The notes below the pieces were generated by a model, which ran no database searches, had not been told where the DNA came from, and saw nothing but the letters and a program-made list of their open reading frames with translations. DNA of 6,784 nucleotides, taken from the NCBI GenBank assembly GCA_002373045.1, contig DFHU01000030.1, positions 1 to 6,784 of the forward strand, written 5' to 3'. The DNA is from Pseudoselenomonas ruminantium (GTDB taxonomy: Bacteria; Bacillota; Negativicutes; Selenomonadales; Selenomonadaceae). The translations under genes were made by a program, and so were the position numbers. Below, piece after piece: positions 6,317 to 6,784 of the stretch; position 1 is the stretch's first letter, and each line of letters opens with the position of its first letter.

Positions 6317-6369
6317 AAGAGGTGGTGACTATGTGATATTTTAGATTAATTTTGAGAGGTGTGGTAAAC

Positions 6370-6519
6370 ATGGTGTTAAAAAAGTTTCTTTTCCTGTTGC
6401 TTGCATTACTCTGTAGTTGTTGTGTCTGCTCAGCACAAGATGTAAATGAAAAAACGAATAGTACCTCTGGCGGCAATATCTTCCAAATGCCCCGCAAAAA
6501 CCGTACCGACGGTCAATAG
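6370..6519 (+). CDS. Small ORF with signal peptide, probably 3'-truncated by a recombination join
   Basis: This 49-codon ORF starts M-V-L-K-K followed by a Leu/Phe-rich hydrophobic core (about residues 6-15) and a Cys-rich stretch ending V-C-S-A then Q-D. That is a convincing Sec signal peptide, probably cleaved after A22. The cysteines give no clean lipobox. GAGAGGTG at 6354-6361 lies 8 nt before the ATG, and a sigma-28-like motif precedes it. From about codon 29 the DNA is the reverse complement of the solute-binding-protein remnant on the other strand. Only the first 28 or so residues are likely original, and the remainder to TAG 6517-6519 is accidental read-through past a join near 6453. 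The original protein cannot be identified. It may still be expressed as a short secreted peptide. Confidence 0.5.
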   Translation: MVLKKFLFLLLALLCSCCVCSAQDVNEKTNSTSGGNIFQMPRKNRTDGQ

Positions 6520-6564
6520 CATCAGCATAGCCCAGCAAAGAAAAATACGAATCATTCTGTTCAT
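6430..6564 (-). pseudogene. N-terminal remnant of an ABC transporter solute-binding protein
   Basis: The minus strand from ATG 6564 encodes 44 residues to TGA 6430-6432. A typical signal peptide (M-N-R-M-I-R-I-F then a Leu/Met-rich core and V-F-A-G) leads into H-L-E-D-I-A-A-R-G-T-I-R. That is how mature family-3 (polar amino acid type) solute-binding proteins begin. In the family I-R is followed by V-G and over 200 more residues. Here the match ends at R37 (6454-6456), and seven unrelated residues precede the stop. AGGAAGG at 6574-6580 lies about 9 nt before the ATG. The gene follows the LysR-type regulator gene by 53 nt in the same direction, so it probably once encoded amino acid uptake next to that regulator. 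It is now non-functional. Confidence 0.7.
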
Positions 6565-6617
6565 AAAATCATTCCTTCCTCACGGATAATTTTCTAACCA
6601 TATTGCTATTCGCTCTA

Positions 6618-6784
6618 TTACCTGTTTTTCCCTGTAAAATTTTCCAAAAAGTTCCGCAAAGCAGCTGCCGCTGGTGACAAATGACGCCCATGCGGAAATA
6701 CCAGCGCAATGCTGCTGGAAATGGCCGGCGATAATTTCTTGACCGCAACTTTTTGCAGGTTAAACGCCGTCAGTTCCTTTTCCA
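6618..6784 (-). CDS. LysR-type transcriptional regulator, C-terminal part only
   Basis: The visible minus-strand frame gives the last 54 residues before TAA at 6618-6620 and enters from beyond the right edge. The sequence ...I-S-S-S-I-A-L-V-F-P-H-G-R-H-L-S-P-A-A-A-A-L-R-N-F-L-E-N-F matches the end of the LysR substrate-binding domain, where a strand (alvh/pxgr type) is followed by l-S-P-a-a-x-x-F-x-x-f-L. The DNA-binding N-terminus lies outside the window, so target and effector cannot be judged. Base composition is visibly more GC-rich than in the FlgE/dockerin region, in keeping with this being resident chromosome. The truncated solute-binding-protein gene lies 53 nt downstream. Confidence 0.75.
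   Translation of the reverse strand, partial: EKELTAFNLQKVAVKKLSPAISSSIALVFPHGRHLSPAAAALRNFLENFTGKNR

Larger units (their letters stand above)
5966..6369. other. 404-bp AT-rich divergent intergenic region
   Basis: There is no convincing gene here. It separates the minus-strand FlgE/dockerin gene from the plus-strand secreted ORF. It contains two divergent sigma-28-like motifs (6064-6090 minus, 6290-6316 plus), a large inverted repeat (6201-6252), and a run of short related AT-rich motifs: TACAAAC at 6142, TACAAAT at 6168 and 6181, and TACATAT at about 6192. The motifs could be a regulator-binding array or simply AT-rich sequence. Confidence 0.7.

Noticed and set aside
6319..6336. Start-stop pair ATG-TGA at 6331 after a purine-rich GAGGTGGTG
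   Set aside because: It could be a minimal upstream reading frame in the leader of the small secreted ORF, but one start and stop pair is too little to support a feature.
6303..6538. Two minus-strand open frames of about 65 residues near the right end
   Set aside because: They overlap the better-supported solute-binding-protein remnant in other frames and lack signal peptides or motifs.

Overview
The window looks like an accessory, rearranged segment from a flagellated, low-to-mid GC Bacillota-type bacterium. A Selenomonas-like Negativicute is my best guess from overall character, but no rRNA or marker gene here fixes the taxon.

Layout. Positions 1-112 hold the tail of a diverged IS66-family transposase on the minus strand, followed by its hairpin terminator. 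Positions 113-2747 are a complete IS66-family element (tnpA-tnpB-tnpC, plus strand) with 25-bp imperfect terminal repeats. Inside it are a leader palindrome, an internal terminator-like hairpin, an internal extended -10 promoter before tnpC, and a 15-bp perfect terminator hairpin. Its two 8-bp flanks do not match, so the outside sequences were probably brought together by an IS-mediated deletion or recombination.

Positions 2750-5965 (minus strand) encode a 1071-residue protein that is the main point of interest. It has a disordered Ser/Asn-rich N-terminus without a signal peptide, a segment resembling the middle of the flagellar hook protein FlgE, a two-repeat dockerin-type calcium-binding module, a beta-rich repeat region, and a long helical C-terminus. 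The terminal FlgE segments that build the axial tube are not recognisable. The gene is clearly more AT-rich than its neighbours.

The 404-bp gap before it (5966-6369) carries two divergent promoter-like motifs of the same form, TAAG-N15-(C/T)ACGATA(T/C), which resembles the flagellar sigma-28/sigma-D consensus. One faces the FlgE/dockerin gene. The other faces a short secreted-protein ORF (6370-6519). A large inverted repeat lies between them. Promoters and FlgE homology together suggest, but do not prove, that the big protein belongs to a flagellar or motility regulon.

The right end (about 6453-6784) is a different, more GC-rich sequence: the N-terminal remnant of an ABC-transporter solute-binding protein and the C-terminus of a LysR-type regulator, both on the minus strand. 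The join near 6453 interrupts both the secreted ORF from the left and the transporter gene from the right. The AT-rich flagellar-like island is therefore bounded on one side by IS66 DNA and on the other by a recombination scar.
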